The notes beneath the pieces were generated by a model. The model was not told where the DNA came from, ran no database searches, and saw nothing but the letters and a program-made list of their open reading frames with translations. The position numbers and the translations under genes were made by a program. A DNA stretch of 64,000 nucleotides from Bacteroidota bacterium (GTDB lineage: Bacteria > Bacteroidota > Bacteroidia > Cytophagales > Cyclobacteriaceae), in NCBI GenBank assembly GCA_024280115.1, contig JAJRQT010000166.1:1-64000 (forward strand), given 5' to 3'. Below, piece by piece: positions 17,477 to 26,565 of the stretch (position 1 is its first letter; every line of letters begins with the position of its first letter).

Positions 17477-17564
17477 TGTTAATTTACCAAGTACTCTATC
17501 TGTATTGGGCTTGCTCGACATGGTTTTGAATTTAAAAGGGCCGGATGAAAATACATTAGAAGAA

Positions 17565-18512
17565 TTATAATTCTTTTTCGAAAAAATATTTATAGCTCTT
17601 TTTTGCAGCCATATGTTCCTTGAATTCGATTAAAGAATCCTGATTTTTACCATCGGGTTTTGTAGATATTCCCAAGTCCAATATTTCAAACTGATGCCTC
17701 TGACAATAATTGTACATGCCGACGTTTAATAAAACTGATGGACTGTACAGATTATATTTCCTTAGATTTGCTTGCAAAAAGCTATATAATATCCGCCTGT
17801 GCACTTTAATAGCAATTGTTGCTGCCGTCAATTCTCCGTTTTGCCTCACTGAAAACAAAAAGTAATTTTGTGGAAATTCGTTAAGGTATTTTACGAATTT
17901 ATCCTTCGAAACGGAAACCTCCACATTTTGTTCTTGTCTGCAAGATTGGATATAATCGTAAATTTCAATAGCATTTGCAGTAGGTTCTTCCAAAAATATA
18001 AAACCATTTTTCTCACACTTTTTCAACCTTTTTCTTTCCATGTAATGTACCTTCTTTTCCAAAGGATCTTCATCAATAGATATGTGATGATTTACCGCTT
18101 TTAGTGCTACAGAAAAGCCTGATTTTCCCATGGTTTTTAATACAATCCCGGCTTTTTTAGGTGAATAGCATTCTGCAAAATTCGTGATGATAACCTTTTC
18201 GACATTCCGGGATTTCAGGTCATTTTCGATAAACATCCAAAACTCGCAGAGTAAATTCGGATGAATATTGGGGCTGAACTCGAATGATCCAAAAAGTGAC
18301 TTATAAGGGCTATAAGCTATATTATCTTTAAATAAAAAATGAATTTTCCCTTCAATTCTCTTTTTTACATAATTGACTATAAAATAATTGGCCCGTTCGT
18401 TTAAACCCTGGGTATTGATGTGTTTTACTTTATTGAACAAATAATTATCAAAATTAAATGCATACCCAAACGGGATCTGATCAACTAAAAATTCAAATGT
18501 ATTCAATGTCAA
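17565..18512 (-). CDS. BioF2-like / FemAB-type GNAT acyltransferase
   Basis: This 315-aa protein has the double-GNAT pattern of FemAB/BioF2-like proteins: an N-terminal half with LCEFWMFIENDL and VIITNF, a linker with KVHYMERKRLKKCEKNGF, and a C-terminal GNAT half with LFSVRQNGELTAATIAIKV, YSFLQANLRKYNLYSPSVLL and EILDLGIST. Members transfer acyl or aminoacyl groups in cell-envelope or capsule assembly. It stands alone, divergent from the DMT permease. The acceptor is unknown. Confidence 0.75.
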   Translation of the reverse strand: MTLNTFEFLVDQIPFGYAFNFDNYLFNKVKHINTQGLNERANYFIVNYVKKRIEGKIHFLFKDNIAYSPYKSLFGSFEFSPNIHPNLLCEFWMFIENDLKSRNVEKVIITNFAECYSPKKAGIVLKTMGKSGFSVALKAVNHHISIDEDPLEKKVHYMERKRLKKCEKNGFIFLEEPTANAIEIYDYIQSCRQEQNVEVSVSKDKFVKYLNEFPQNYFLFSVRQNGELTAATIAIKVHRRILYSFLQANLRKYNLYSPSVLLNVGMYNYCQRHQFEILDLGISTKPDGKNQDSLIEFKEHMAAKKSYKYFFEKEL

Positions 18513-18592
18513 AATATTAGCCTGTAAAAATAATATGATTTTGTTTGGGAATGCTTTTTATTTGAGGTTTCCTTGAGTCAAAGTTTTTCCTA

Positions 18593-19492
18593 ATGATATA
18601 CGTAATTCTTGGTATTGTTGCCAATGTACTTCTTTTTCTGGCTGTCAGGTCATTTTCCATTTTTAAAATCGACAGCTTACAAGCCATCGTAGTAAACTAC
18701 TATGTTTGTGTAGTCACAGGCCTTATATTTATTGGCAAACCAACAATTTTACTAGACGTAGATTTTGGAGCATCTTGGAGCTGGTTTGCTTTGTTTATTG
18801 GTTTGTTGCTTGTTGCCGGTTTTTATGTTACTGCACTCACCGCACAACTTCTTGGTGTCACTGTTGCTTCCGTTGCAAGTAAAATGTCGATGGTTTTCCC
18901 GATACTTTTCAGCTTGTTTTTCATGAAGATAGAATCGAAATCTTTTTCCTTCCTCAATTACAGCGGAATGGCCCTGGCAGTATTTTCAATATATCTGAGT
19001 TCCATTAGAAAAGGGGATAAAAGTGACCTGAAAGTCAGTAGAAAATATTTGCTGCTACTGCCTTTTGCTGTTTTTATCATTGGCGGATTGATAGATACCT
19101 TGATTAACTACAGTAACCAGTATTTGGTGACCACCGAAAATGAAGATGTATTTCCGATATCCCTCTTTGCCTCCGCAGCATTTATTGGTACTATTGCCCT
19201 GTTTTTTCAAAGGAAGAAACTTGAATGGAAAAATATAATAGGTGGGATTTACCTCGGTATCCCAACCTATTTCGCAGTTTACCTCGTTTTTAAAGCCCTT
19301 ACAGTTTTTCAGAACAATGGAGCGGTTTTCTTTCCGATTTATAATGTTGGAATCATTCTGCTTTCTTCCTTTGCCGCTATGATTTTATTTAAAGAAAGAT
19401 TATCAAAAATCAACTTCTTAGGTTTAGGTCTTTCCGTTATAGCGCTCTTTTTTCTTTCGTATCAGGAGATCATACATTACTTTACTAAATAG
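18593..19492 (+). CDS. DMT-superfamily permease (EamA type)
   Basis: This 299-aa protein has about ten TMs arranged as two five-TM halves, with a central GLLLVAGFYVTALTAQLLG and KMSMVFPILFSLFF, and a C-terminal NNGAVFFPIYNVGIILLSSFAAMILFKERLS. This is the drug/metabolite transporter pattern. The substrate cannot be deduced. Its TAG overlaps the GTG start of yigZ by one base. Confidence 0.9.
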   Translation: MIYVILGIVANVLLFLAVRSFSIFKIDSLQAIVVNYYVCVVTGLIFIGKPTILLDVDFGASWSWFALFIGLLLVAGFYVTALTAQLLGVTVASVASKMSMVFPILFSLFFMKIESKSFSFLNYSGMALAVFSIYLSSIRKGDKSDLKVSRKYLLLLPFAVFIIGGLIDTLINYSNQYLVTTENEDVFPISLFASAAFIGTIALFFQRKKLEWKNIIGGIYLGIPTYFAVYLVFKALTVFQNNGAVFFPIYNVGIILLSSFAAMILFKERLSKINFLGLGLSVIALFFLSYQEIIHYFTK

Positions 19493-20097
19493 TGGAACAA
19501 AAAGACACATACTTTACACTAAAAGGAAATTCAGAAGGATTCTATAAAGAAAGAGGAAGTAAGTTTCTGGCTTTTGCATATGTCGTTTTCGATGAAAATG
19601 AAGTAAAGACAGAATTAGCGGCGCTGAAAAAGAAATACTATGATGCCAGGCATCACTGTTACGCGTATGTGCTCGGAAATAAATCGGAAAAATACAGGGC
19701 GAATGATGATGGTGAACCTGGTCATTCGGCGGGAGATCCTATCCTGGGACAAATCCGATCTAATAATTTAACCAATACCCTGATTGTTGTTGTACGCTAT
19801 TTTGGAGGCACAAAGCTTGGAATTAGTGGTTTGATCAATGCGTATAAAACAGCATCAGCAGATGCGATTGCTAATAATGCCATTATCGAAAAATTGCTAC
19901 TCTCTGAATTGACCTTAGAATTTGAATATCCTCAACTGAACCATGTGATGAAATTAGTTAAAGACCACAACCTGGAAATCATTGCTCAAAAAATGGAAAT
20001 TTCCTGTGAAATGAAACTCGGTGTCAGGCTGAGTTTGGAGAAACAGGTGAAAGTCAGGTTGCTTGAAATGCATAAAGTCTCGGTAAGGTCATCATAA
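19492..20097 (+). CDS. yigZ: YigZ/IMPACT family protein
   Basis: This 201-aa protein has the IMPACT N-terminal domain with YKERGSKFLAFAYVV, YDARHHCYAYVLG, DDGEPGHSAGDPILGQI and VVRYFGGTKLGISGLINAYKTA, and a C-terminal DUF1949-like ferredoxin fold (EFEYPQLNHVMKLV). The E. coli relative is a structural protein of uncertain role; the eukaryotic relative regulates translation. It starts at GTG 19492, coupled to the permease gene. Confidence 0.95.
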   Translation: MEQKDTYFTLKGNSEGFYKERGSKFLAFAYVVFDENEVKTELAALKKKYYDARHHCYAYVLGNKSEKYRANDDGEPGHSAGDPILGQIRSNNLTNTLIVVVRYFGGTKLGISGLINAYKTASADAIANNAIIEKLLLSELTLEFEYPQLNHVMKLVKDHNLEIIAQKMEISCEMKLGVRLSLEKQVKVRLLEMHKVSVRSS

Positions 20098-20408
20098 ATG
20101 AACCACCCGCCTTTTTCAATCACCCAACTACGTGCCCAAGTGATTAATACGACAAAAACGGCATTTATTTAAAGTTGGGATCACATTTGGAATATTTCAT
20201 TCAAGAGATACCGGCGATTGACAATATGGTACTTTATGGATAGGCACCAGTTAGTGCATGCACGAAAATTCTATGTTTTTAGTCTTTGATAAGAGAACGA
20301 TAAAGACTAGGCTTTCGAAGTTTTTGAAACCAAGGAGTTTACAGGCAGTAAATGACTGTTTCAAAAACAAGAGTAACGCAGTATTTGACGTTTTCTTGCA
20401 AAGACTAT
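20098..20408. other. Intergenic region with two inverted repeats
   Basis: No gene is seen. Two perfect inverted repeats lie close together: TAGTCTTT (20280-20287) with AAAGACTA (20302-20309), and GTTTTTGAAAC (20320-20330) with GTTTCAAAAAC (20358-20368). They could form two adjacent stem-loops. Neither has a terminator U tract. Confidence 0.5.
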
Positions 20409-20729
20409 TTAGTTACCCGGAGGCCTGTATCCAATAGTCATCTGCGCAGCAGTATCAATATCTTCCGGATCTATCAATGGTGTAAGCATTATATCAACTG
20501 CACCAGTAGATTTTATCCCCAAGCTGATGGCTGAGGCCGTAGATACATTTGGCATATCTATAATGGCTATTACGTCTGAATGGCCAAAACAGTAGTAAAA
20601 AGCTTCCACTTTGCCTCCCAGTTTTCTGGCCATTCCTTCTATTAATTTTTTTCTGTTGGTTCCGCCCTCCTTGATCAATCCTTTTGTGCCGGCTGAGGTA
20701 TAAGAGGCATTTACTAAATATTTTGCCAT
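20409..20729 (-). CDS. GYD domain protein
   Basis: This 106-aa protein has a dimeric alpha-beta fold pattern: YLVNASYTSAGTKGLIKEGG, LGGKVEAFYYCFGHSDVIAIIDMP, then DIMLTPLIDPEDIDTAA. It matches the GYD family (PF08734), where the GxxD element is here GHSD. The family has no established function, though it has ferredoxin-like geometry. It stands alone. Confidence 0.88.
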   Translation of the reverse strand: MAKYLVNASYTSAGTKGLIKEGGTNRKKLIEGMARKLGGKVEAFYYCFGHSDVIAIIDMPNVSTASAISLGIKSTGAVDIMLTPLIDPEDIDTAAQMTIGYRPPGN

Positions 20730-20849
20730 GGTTATAATGGTTAAGGTTGTAAATAATTTTTTTTTATCGACTTATAATGTAGGCATACTTATGACCATTA
20801 GCAAACCGTGTGCGATTGGAAAATTTGATATATGTATTTTTCTTGTCAA

Positions 20850-22013
20850 TCAAAAAGGGCAGCAAACCCTTACTTCAATTCCATCATGACCCGGGAGTAC
20901 CACTGCTCCCCTGTTTGCCGGTGTTAAAATTTCAAACTTTACAGGGGGGCCTGCATTGAACTCAATGTCTTTTACCGGAAGTCTTGAAAGGTTCGTAACC
21001 AGCAATCCATTTTCAGGATGACATACATGAATTTTCTCATTGACTGAAATGCCCTCATCCCTGGTTAATAGAGCCATTGTCTTCAATCCATCATTAACAT
21101 ATTTTTCATCGATAGATGCAATACTGTTTCTTATAATTATCGCCAATTCGGAAAGTTTGGCATTCATTAGTCGCTCATAGGAGAGCGGAGTTGAGGCCAA
21201 TGTAACTGCATTGCCAAAATATGTTTGAGGAAAATTCACAATTAATCTCCTGTAATCAAATGGGCAACTGATGAACGTCTGATGATCTTTAGTATCAGTT
21301 TTCCATTGCTCCATATATCGTTTCCAAAGAGAGGCAACTATCACATCATTGAATGATAATCGAACCGTACATTCTTTCTGAGCTTTTTCCAGCAGCGACT
21401 TTAATTCCTCTTTTGAAATTTTTATAGTTTCCCAAATCAATTTATCGCGATTTATATCTGCCCTTTTTTCACTTAGGAAAAGGCCTGTATTTTTAAATAG
21501 TTCCTTTGAAGAAACTATATTTTCACCAGCAGAATCTTTGATCAATAGTGTCCTTTGATGTGATGGAGAAAGCATGGATTTCCTATGAAATGTACTGACC
21601 CAGCTTGCGAGAAAAAAGAAATAGCTGAATCCATCTGCCACGCAATGAGATATACTTATCCCCAACACTGAACCCAAAGGGGTTTGCGTGAGCCGAATCC
21701 GGGCCAGAGGTTCTCCCTCAAGAGTAGCAACAGGATCAATGAATATTTCCCTCTTTTCTGTTTCATCAAAATTGATGTTGCTGTTGACAACTTCAAAGTG
21801 GCAACCATTTTGGCCCTCTTCAAGCCAATAGGTACCATCAATTTTTCTGAGCTTACTTCGTATGGGGGGGAATATTTTTAAGGTCTCATTTAAACTGGTT
21901 AAAAGTTTTTTTTCATCAATTTGAGCTTTGTAAGAAAACACAAACTCTATTGGGTATGACCCGGTGCCTGTAAATACATGATCTATTGGCGATAGGGGGA
22001 TATTTTTGCTCAT
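20850..22013 (-). CDS. BAHD-like acyltransferase
   Basis: This 387-aa CoA-dependent-acyltransferase-fold protein has H123-C-V-A-D127-G, the HxxxDG catalytic motif, a FNDVIVASLWKRY helix, a PQTYFGNAV segment (the YFGN element of plant BAHD enzymes) and a C-terminal EFNAGPPVKFEI (352-355 equivalent to DFGWG but degenerate). This order is that of BAHD transferases (PF02458), which acylate alcohols or amines; condensation-domain or WS/DGAT relatives are the alternative. It is monocistronic, with no biosynthetic neighbours, so the substrate is unknown. Bacterial members are uncommon. Confidence 0.72.
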   Translation of the reverse strand: MSKNIPLSPIDHVFTGTGSYPIEFVFSYKAQIDEKKLLTSLNETLKIFPPIRSKLRKIDGTYWLEEGQNGCHFEVVNSNINFDETEKREIFIDPVATLEGEPLARIRLTQTPLGSVLGISISHCVADGFSYFFFLASWVSTFHRKSMLSPSHQRTLLIKDSAGENIVSSKELFKNTGLFLSEKRADINRDKLIWETIKISKEELKSLLEKAQKECTVRLSFNDVIVASLWKRYMEQWKTDTKDHQTFISCPFDYRRLIVNFPQTYFGNAVTLASTPLSYERLMNAKLSELAIIIRNSIASIDEKYVNDGLKTMALLTRDEGISVNEKIHVCHPENGLLVTNLSRLPVKDIEFNAGPPVKFEILTPANRGAVVLPGHDGIEVRVCCPF

Positions 22014-22480
22014 TTTATGAATATCAGGTTTGAATGAATGGTTTTACAACGAATTTAGTGGCTAATGGACAAATGAAAAAATGATAGTATGCATAAATAA
22101 TTAGATGATAGAGAAAAACCGGATTGAAGCATTAATAAATAACTGAAGTTTCGCACTAAAATAAACATCTTTAATTGATTGAAAAACAATGTCTTATATA
22201 ATATATTTTCTTTGAGTCTCTCTGCGTCTTCTTTGAGTAACTTTGTGAAATAGCTGTTACACAGAGTTGAGCGAAGAAGCACAAAGTTTCACAGAGGAAA
22301 AAATACTATAAAATGGAAATGATAAAGTATTGATTGTTAGGCATATAAAATTTTTGGTGATAAGAACATTACTTGTATGTGCGAAACTTCAGTAAATAAC
22401 TCATTTAAGCTGTCTCGCTTGAAGGTAAGGTAGATTTAGAATTATATTAAGATCGCTAAAAGTTAAATATGTTTAAAACC
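22014..22480. other. Intergenic region containing a MITE-like element
   Basis: This 467-bp gap holds the element at 22142-22393 described separately. The flanks are AT-rich and show no gene. Confidence 0.5.
22142..22393. mobile_element. MITE-like element with 15-bp terminal inverted repeats
   Basis: ACTGAAGTTTCGCAC (22142-22156) is repeated exactly in inverted orientation as GTGCGAAACTTCAGT (22379-22393). AAATA directly flanks both ends (22137-22141 and 22394-22398), consistent with a 5-bp target duplication. The 252-bp body encodes no transposase. It carries an inner imperfect palindrome, AACTTTGTG (22230-22238 region) against CACAAAGTT near 22284, and CTCTG/CACAGAG-rich sequence. A non-autonomous transposon is the best explanation; the parental IS is not in the window. 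Confidence 0.65.
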
Positions 22481-23470
22481 TCATCTTTTATCATCTCCGC
22501 TCCTCTTCTGTGCAACAACACTAATGAAAGACAATTGGAATGCGTGGTAGATCATTACCGGTACCAAAAATAAACCGGCGTTGCTCATGCCTGCAAACAA
22601 TACATCAGAAAATACAGTCCCGTGAATAAGAGATTTTTTTGATCCACAGAATAATGCAGTAATCCGATCTTCTCTCGAGAAGTTGAGTTTTTTACTGATA
22701 CTATAAATGAGAAAATAGACAAAAAAGAAAAGTGCAATCACTCCGATTCCGATAAAAGACAATTCTATCCAGCTTATGTTATTTATTATTCCGCTTGCAA
22801 AAGAGCTGCTAAAACTTTTATACACAATGACTAATATGATGGTTTTGTCAAACATTGTCAATTGCTTTTTATATCTGTTGGCCAGCCCACCCCAAAAGCG
22901 ATGCATGACCATACCAAGTATCACAGGTAATAAAATTTTCAATATTAAATTGAGGAATATATTGCCTAAATCAAATGAAGCATCCTTAGTTTACAGAAAT
23001 AGGCCCATCCACAATGGAGTGATCAAAATTCCAATTAATCCGGAAACACTCGCATTGAAAATGGCTCCAGGAATATTTCCTTTTGCAATAGATACCATCA
23101 CCACTGATGATGAAACTGTTGAGGGAAGGGTGGCTAAAAAGAATACTGCGAGCCAAAGAGTAAGGTGCTCTTCTCCTTTGACAAATGGTAAAAGCGCTAT
23201 GATTATTAATGGAAATATTAAAAAGGTAGCTACCTGGATAAGGGTATGGAGTCTCCAGTTAGAGAGCCCTTCTTTCATTTTTTCAGGGCTCAGTTTCAAT
23301 CCATAAAAAAAGAAAATGCCCGCAATTCCATAGGTGCTGATTTCATTTAGAGGAATAATATGCTCAATTCCAGGCATCCAATAAGCCAAAAAAATCATCG
23401 AGATTAATAGAAGTACAAACCTGTCGGGCTTAAATCCTTTCAATGGATAATGTTTTATTTTCGAAGGCAA
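22481..23470 (-). pseudogene. Bile acid:sodium symporter (BASS) family transporter, interrupted by an in-frame stop
   Basis: Two open halves lie in the same frame. The upstream half (23470-22991, 159 aa) starts MPSKIKHYPLKGFKPDRF, has four to five TMs and the family segment FFLATLPSTVSSSVVMVSIAKGN, and ends WMGLFL then TAA (22993-22991). After the stop, the frame continues T-K-D-A-S-F-D-L-G-N-I-F into MVMHRFWGGLANRYKK and further TMs to 22481. The joined product, about 329 aa, is the normal size for the SBF-like family. A single CAA-to-TAA change would explain the break; the downstream half has only a TTG start. It is a recent pseudogene, a sequence error, or less likely a recoded gene. Confidence 0.85.
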
Positions 23471-23839
23471 AATTAAACAGGTTTTCCAGCGAATCTAATG
23501 GAAGTAGCAGAAATGTCAGAGGTTCGTAACAGCATGATGCCTGACCAACCGGCAATGATCAGACATTCTAAAAATATATAGGAAAATTCAGCAGCTTAAA
23601 CACTTAAAGTAATTTGCCATTCTCGCTCTACGGATTAAACCATTATAAATTAAATGCATCATATTTAGGTTGACTGCGATTGATCTTCTTTCATAGTGAA
23701 AAAGATAATTAATCCCAATCCGCTCTTAAATGTCGTTTGTTGAAAATTTCCGGGCCTTGGTAGATATTTATTTTTCTAAGCACATTTAATAACAAATTTT
23801 AGCTTGTAAAATTTTCTATATATAAAATGATCAGTAAAT
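23471..23839. other. Intergenic region, no gene seen
   Basis: This 369-bp AT-rich gap precedes the TonB receptor gene and should hold its promoter. I found no exact TAnnTTTG box close to the start and no convincing repeat. Confidence 0.4.
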
Positions 23840-26560
23840 ATGAAGTGGAAATTACGAACCAGTTTTGTCATTGTATTTTTTATAAGCTACTTATTTTGTT
23901 CGCCCCAATTAAAAGCCCAGGATAAAAAAATTGAAGATACGTCTGTTACAGAATCATTCTTTGGATTCAACCTGAATATGATCCTGGAAAAGCTTTCTGA
24001 AGATTATAATTTTCAACTTGACTATGATAATAATCTTTTCTCCAATAAACCTCTTAAGGCTTTTAGCTATCGGGAACAGCCATTAAGCCTTGTATTAGAA
24101 GGTTTGCTATCGGACAGGGGCATCCATTATAAATTTATTGGTAATAGTACCTTAGTGATCAGGCCACAAAACGAACCTTTGGAAATATTTTATGAACCTT
24201 CCCGGGCAGATTTCACCCTCACTGGTATTATATTAGAAAAGGGTACAGGAGAATCACTACCAAATGCAGTGGTTATAATTAAAAGTACACGTCAGGGAAC
24301 CGTTACAAATGTTGATGGATTTTTCACCCTTTTAAATGTGCCATCAGATACTTCAACTCTGATCGTTAGGTATCTCGGTTATCAGACCACAACATTCAAA
24401 CTTAATCCTGAGCTGCTGACAAAACAACTGGTGCTGGAGATTCAGTCAATTTCCAACCAGCTCGATGAAGTTGTGATCACCTCAACACAAGAGCGCATGA
24501 TCAATGCCTCTGAAGATATTAGTAAAATAACCGTGTCTCCGGCTCAGCTCTCCAAACTGCCCAGCCTTGGAGAAAAAGATATTTTCAGGTCATTACAACT
24601 GCTGCCCGGTATCAGTGGGACCAACGAAACCTCCTCGGGATTATATGTGCGTGGTGGCACTCCCGATCAAAACCTGAATCTACTCGATGGATTTACAGTG
24701 TATCACGTGGATCATTTTTATGGGTTTTTTAGTGCTTTCAATGCCAGCGCCATCAAAGATGTTCAATTGTATAAGGGGGGATTCGAATCGAAATACGGGG
24801 GCAGAATTTCAAGTGTTGTTGACCTTACGGGAAAAACAGGAAATACTCAGAAATTCTCGGGAAGTGCCGGGATCAGCGCCATCAGTGGTAACCTGTCGTT
24901 GGAAATACCTTTTGCAAACAATAAGGGCTCTATATTTTTTGCCGGCAGAAGATCCTATACTGACATTATAAAGAGCGGTCTTTACAATAATATTTTTGAC
25001 TTGTTCAACCAAGAATCTGAGACGCAAACTGCTCCTGCATCAGGGCCGGGAATGGGTGGAGGAAGAGGTGGGGGAAGATTTGCCCAAACCGAAGTGGAAC
25101 CGGCTTTCTTTTTTCACGATATAAATGGAAAAATAAGTTACCACCCCTCAGATAAAGACATCATTGCTATCTCAATCTACAATGGCGCCGATAACCTTGA
25201 TAATTCCAGAGATTTCAGCAGCTCTATTCTCGGTCCTATAAGCCAGACTGGCTTTGATAACAGCACAAAAGATGTTACCATATGGGGAAACTGGGGAACC
25301 AGCTTGAAATGGGGCCGGCAATGGAATAGTAAATGGTACACGAACAGCATCATTGCATACTCCAATTACTACAGTGGGAGAGAACTGTATTCCACGACAG
25401 AGATTGTAAGAGATGACTCCGTAAGCATTAGGAATATGGGTACGATTGAAGACAACAACCTAAAAGATTTTACCCTTAAAATTGATAATGAGTATCTGTT
25501 GAATAGCTCAAACCATATTGAGTTCGGTGTTCAGATAACAAATAACGATATTTCATATAACCTGGATAGAAACGATACAATTCAAATTCTGGACAGACAG
25601 GATAATGGTACCACATACGCTGCCTATTTGCAGGACAAATGGAAGCCTCTCCCAAAACTTACACTGGTACCTGGGGTCAGGGCAACTTATTTCGATATTA
25701 CAGATGAAATGTATTTCGAACCGAGAATCTCTGGCTCTTATAATTTAAGCTCCAGGTTCAAAATAAAGGCTGCCTGGGGTAAGTATTATCAATTTGCGAC
25801 CAGGATCATCAGGGAAGATCTCTCACAGGGCAGTCGTGATTTTTGGTTGCTGGCAAATGGAGAAAATACGCCCGTATCTTCAGCGATTCATTATATCGGT
25901 GGATTAAGTTATGAAACAGAAAAATTTCTGTTCGATGTTGAGACATATTATAATGACCTGGAAGGCCTGACAGAATATACACTAAGATTTGCAGGGCCAA
26001 GGACCAGAGAATATAACGAGCTGTTTTACCAGGGTACCGGATATTCAAGAGGGATTGAATTTTTAGCTCAAAAGAAAGCAGGGAAATATACCGGATGGAT
26101 TAGCTATACCCTTGGAGAAGTGATTTACGATTTTCCTGAATTGTCCGAAGAGCCATACCCGGCGCTTCATGATCAAACCCATGAATTTAAGATTGTAAAC
26201 AGCCTTACCCTGGGAAGATGGGACCTCGCAGCGACCTGGATTTATGCCACAGGAAAACCATATACCACTCCAGTAGGTATGTACGAAGTGCCTTTATTGG
26301 ATGGTAGTACGGATAGTTATGTGAGCATTGGAGAGAAAAATGGATACAGACTTCCCGATTATCAAAGAATGGATGTATCGGCTTCCTATAACTTTAAATT
26401 GGGAAAGGCAAAAACACAATTGGGACTGTCAATTTTCAACTTATATAATCACACAAATATTTGGTATAAAACCTTTGAAATCGTTGAAGGTGACCTTATT
26501 TCTACAGATGTCAAAACACTAGGATTTACACCTAATGTATTTTTTAATATCAATTTTTAA
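23840..26560 (+). CDS. TonB-dependent receptor with STN and carboxypeptidase-like N-terminal domains
   Basis: This 906-aa outer-membrane protein has a signal peptide (1-26, ending LKAQ), an STN domain (about 40-110, MILEKLSEDYNFQLDYDNN), a CarboxypepD_reg-like domain (about 124-205, TLTGIILEKGTGESLPNAVVII), a plug (about 220-330, SGLYVRGGTPDQNLNLLDGFTVY) and a 22-strand-type barrel to the C-terminus. A Gly-rich loop lies near 398-413. An STN domain usually signals to an anti-sigma factor, but none is adjacent. The downstream DUF4249 lipoprotein, 5 bases away, is its likely partner. There is no SusD, so the cargo is unlikely to be a Sus-type glycan. Confidence 0.93.
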   Translation: MKWKLRTSFVIVFFISYLFCSPQLKAQDKKIEDTSVTESFFGFNLNMILEKLSEDYNFQLDYDNNLFSNKPLKAFSYREQPLSLVLEGLLSDRGIHYKFIGNSTLVIRPQNEPLEIFYEPSRADFTLTGIILEKGTGESLPNAVVIIKSTRQGTVTNVDGFFTLLNVPSDTSTLIVRYLGYQTTTFKLNPELLTKQLVLEIQSISNQLDEVVITSTQERMINASEDISKITVSPAQLSKLPSLGEKDIFRSLQLLPGISGTNETSSGLYVRGGTPDQNLNLLDGFTVYHVDHFYGFFSAFNASAIKDVQLYKGGFESKYGGRISSVVDLTGKTGNTQKFSGSAGISAISGNLSLEIPFANNKGSIFFAGRRSYTDIIKSGLYNNIFDLFNQESETQTAPASGPGMGGGRGGGRFAQTEVEPAFFFHDINGKISYHPSDKDIIAISIYNGADNLDNSRDFSSSILGPISQTGFDNSTKDVTIWGNWGTSLKWGRQWNSKWYTNSIIAYSNYYSGRELYSTTEIVRDDSVSIRNMGTIEDNNLKDFTLKIDNEYLLNSSNHIEFGVQITNNDISYNLDRNDTIQILDRQDNGTTYAAYLQDKWKPLPKLTLVPGVRATYFDITDEMYFEPRISGSYNLSSRFKIKAAWGKYYQFATRIIREDLSQGSRDFWLLANGENTPVSSAIHYIGGLSYETEKFLFDVETYYNDLEGLTEYTLRFAGPRTREYNELFYQGTGYSRGIEFLAQKKAGKYTGWISYTLGEVIYDFPELSEEPYPALHDQTHEFKIVNSLTLGRWDLAATWIYATGKPYTTPVGMYEVPLLDGSTDSYVSIGEKNGYRLPDYQRMDVSASYNFKLGKAKTQLGLSIFNLYNHTNIWYKTFEIVEGDLISTDVKTLGFTPNVFFNINF

Positions 26561-26565
26561 TTACA

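Noticed and set aside
22055..22282. 75-aa protein encoded over the MITE-like element
   Set aside because: It spans the element boundary and its translation follows the inverted-repeat sequence; no start context.
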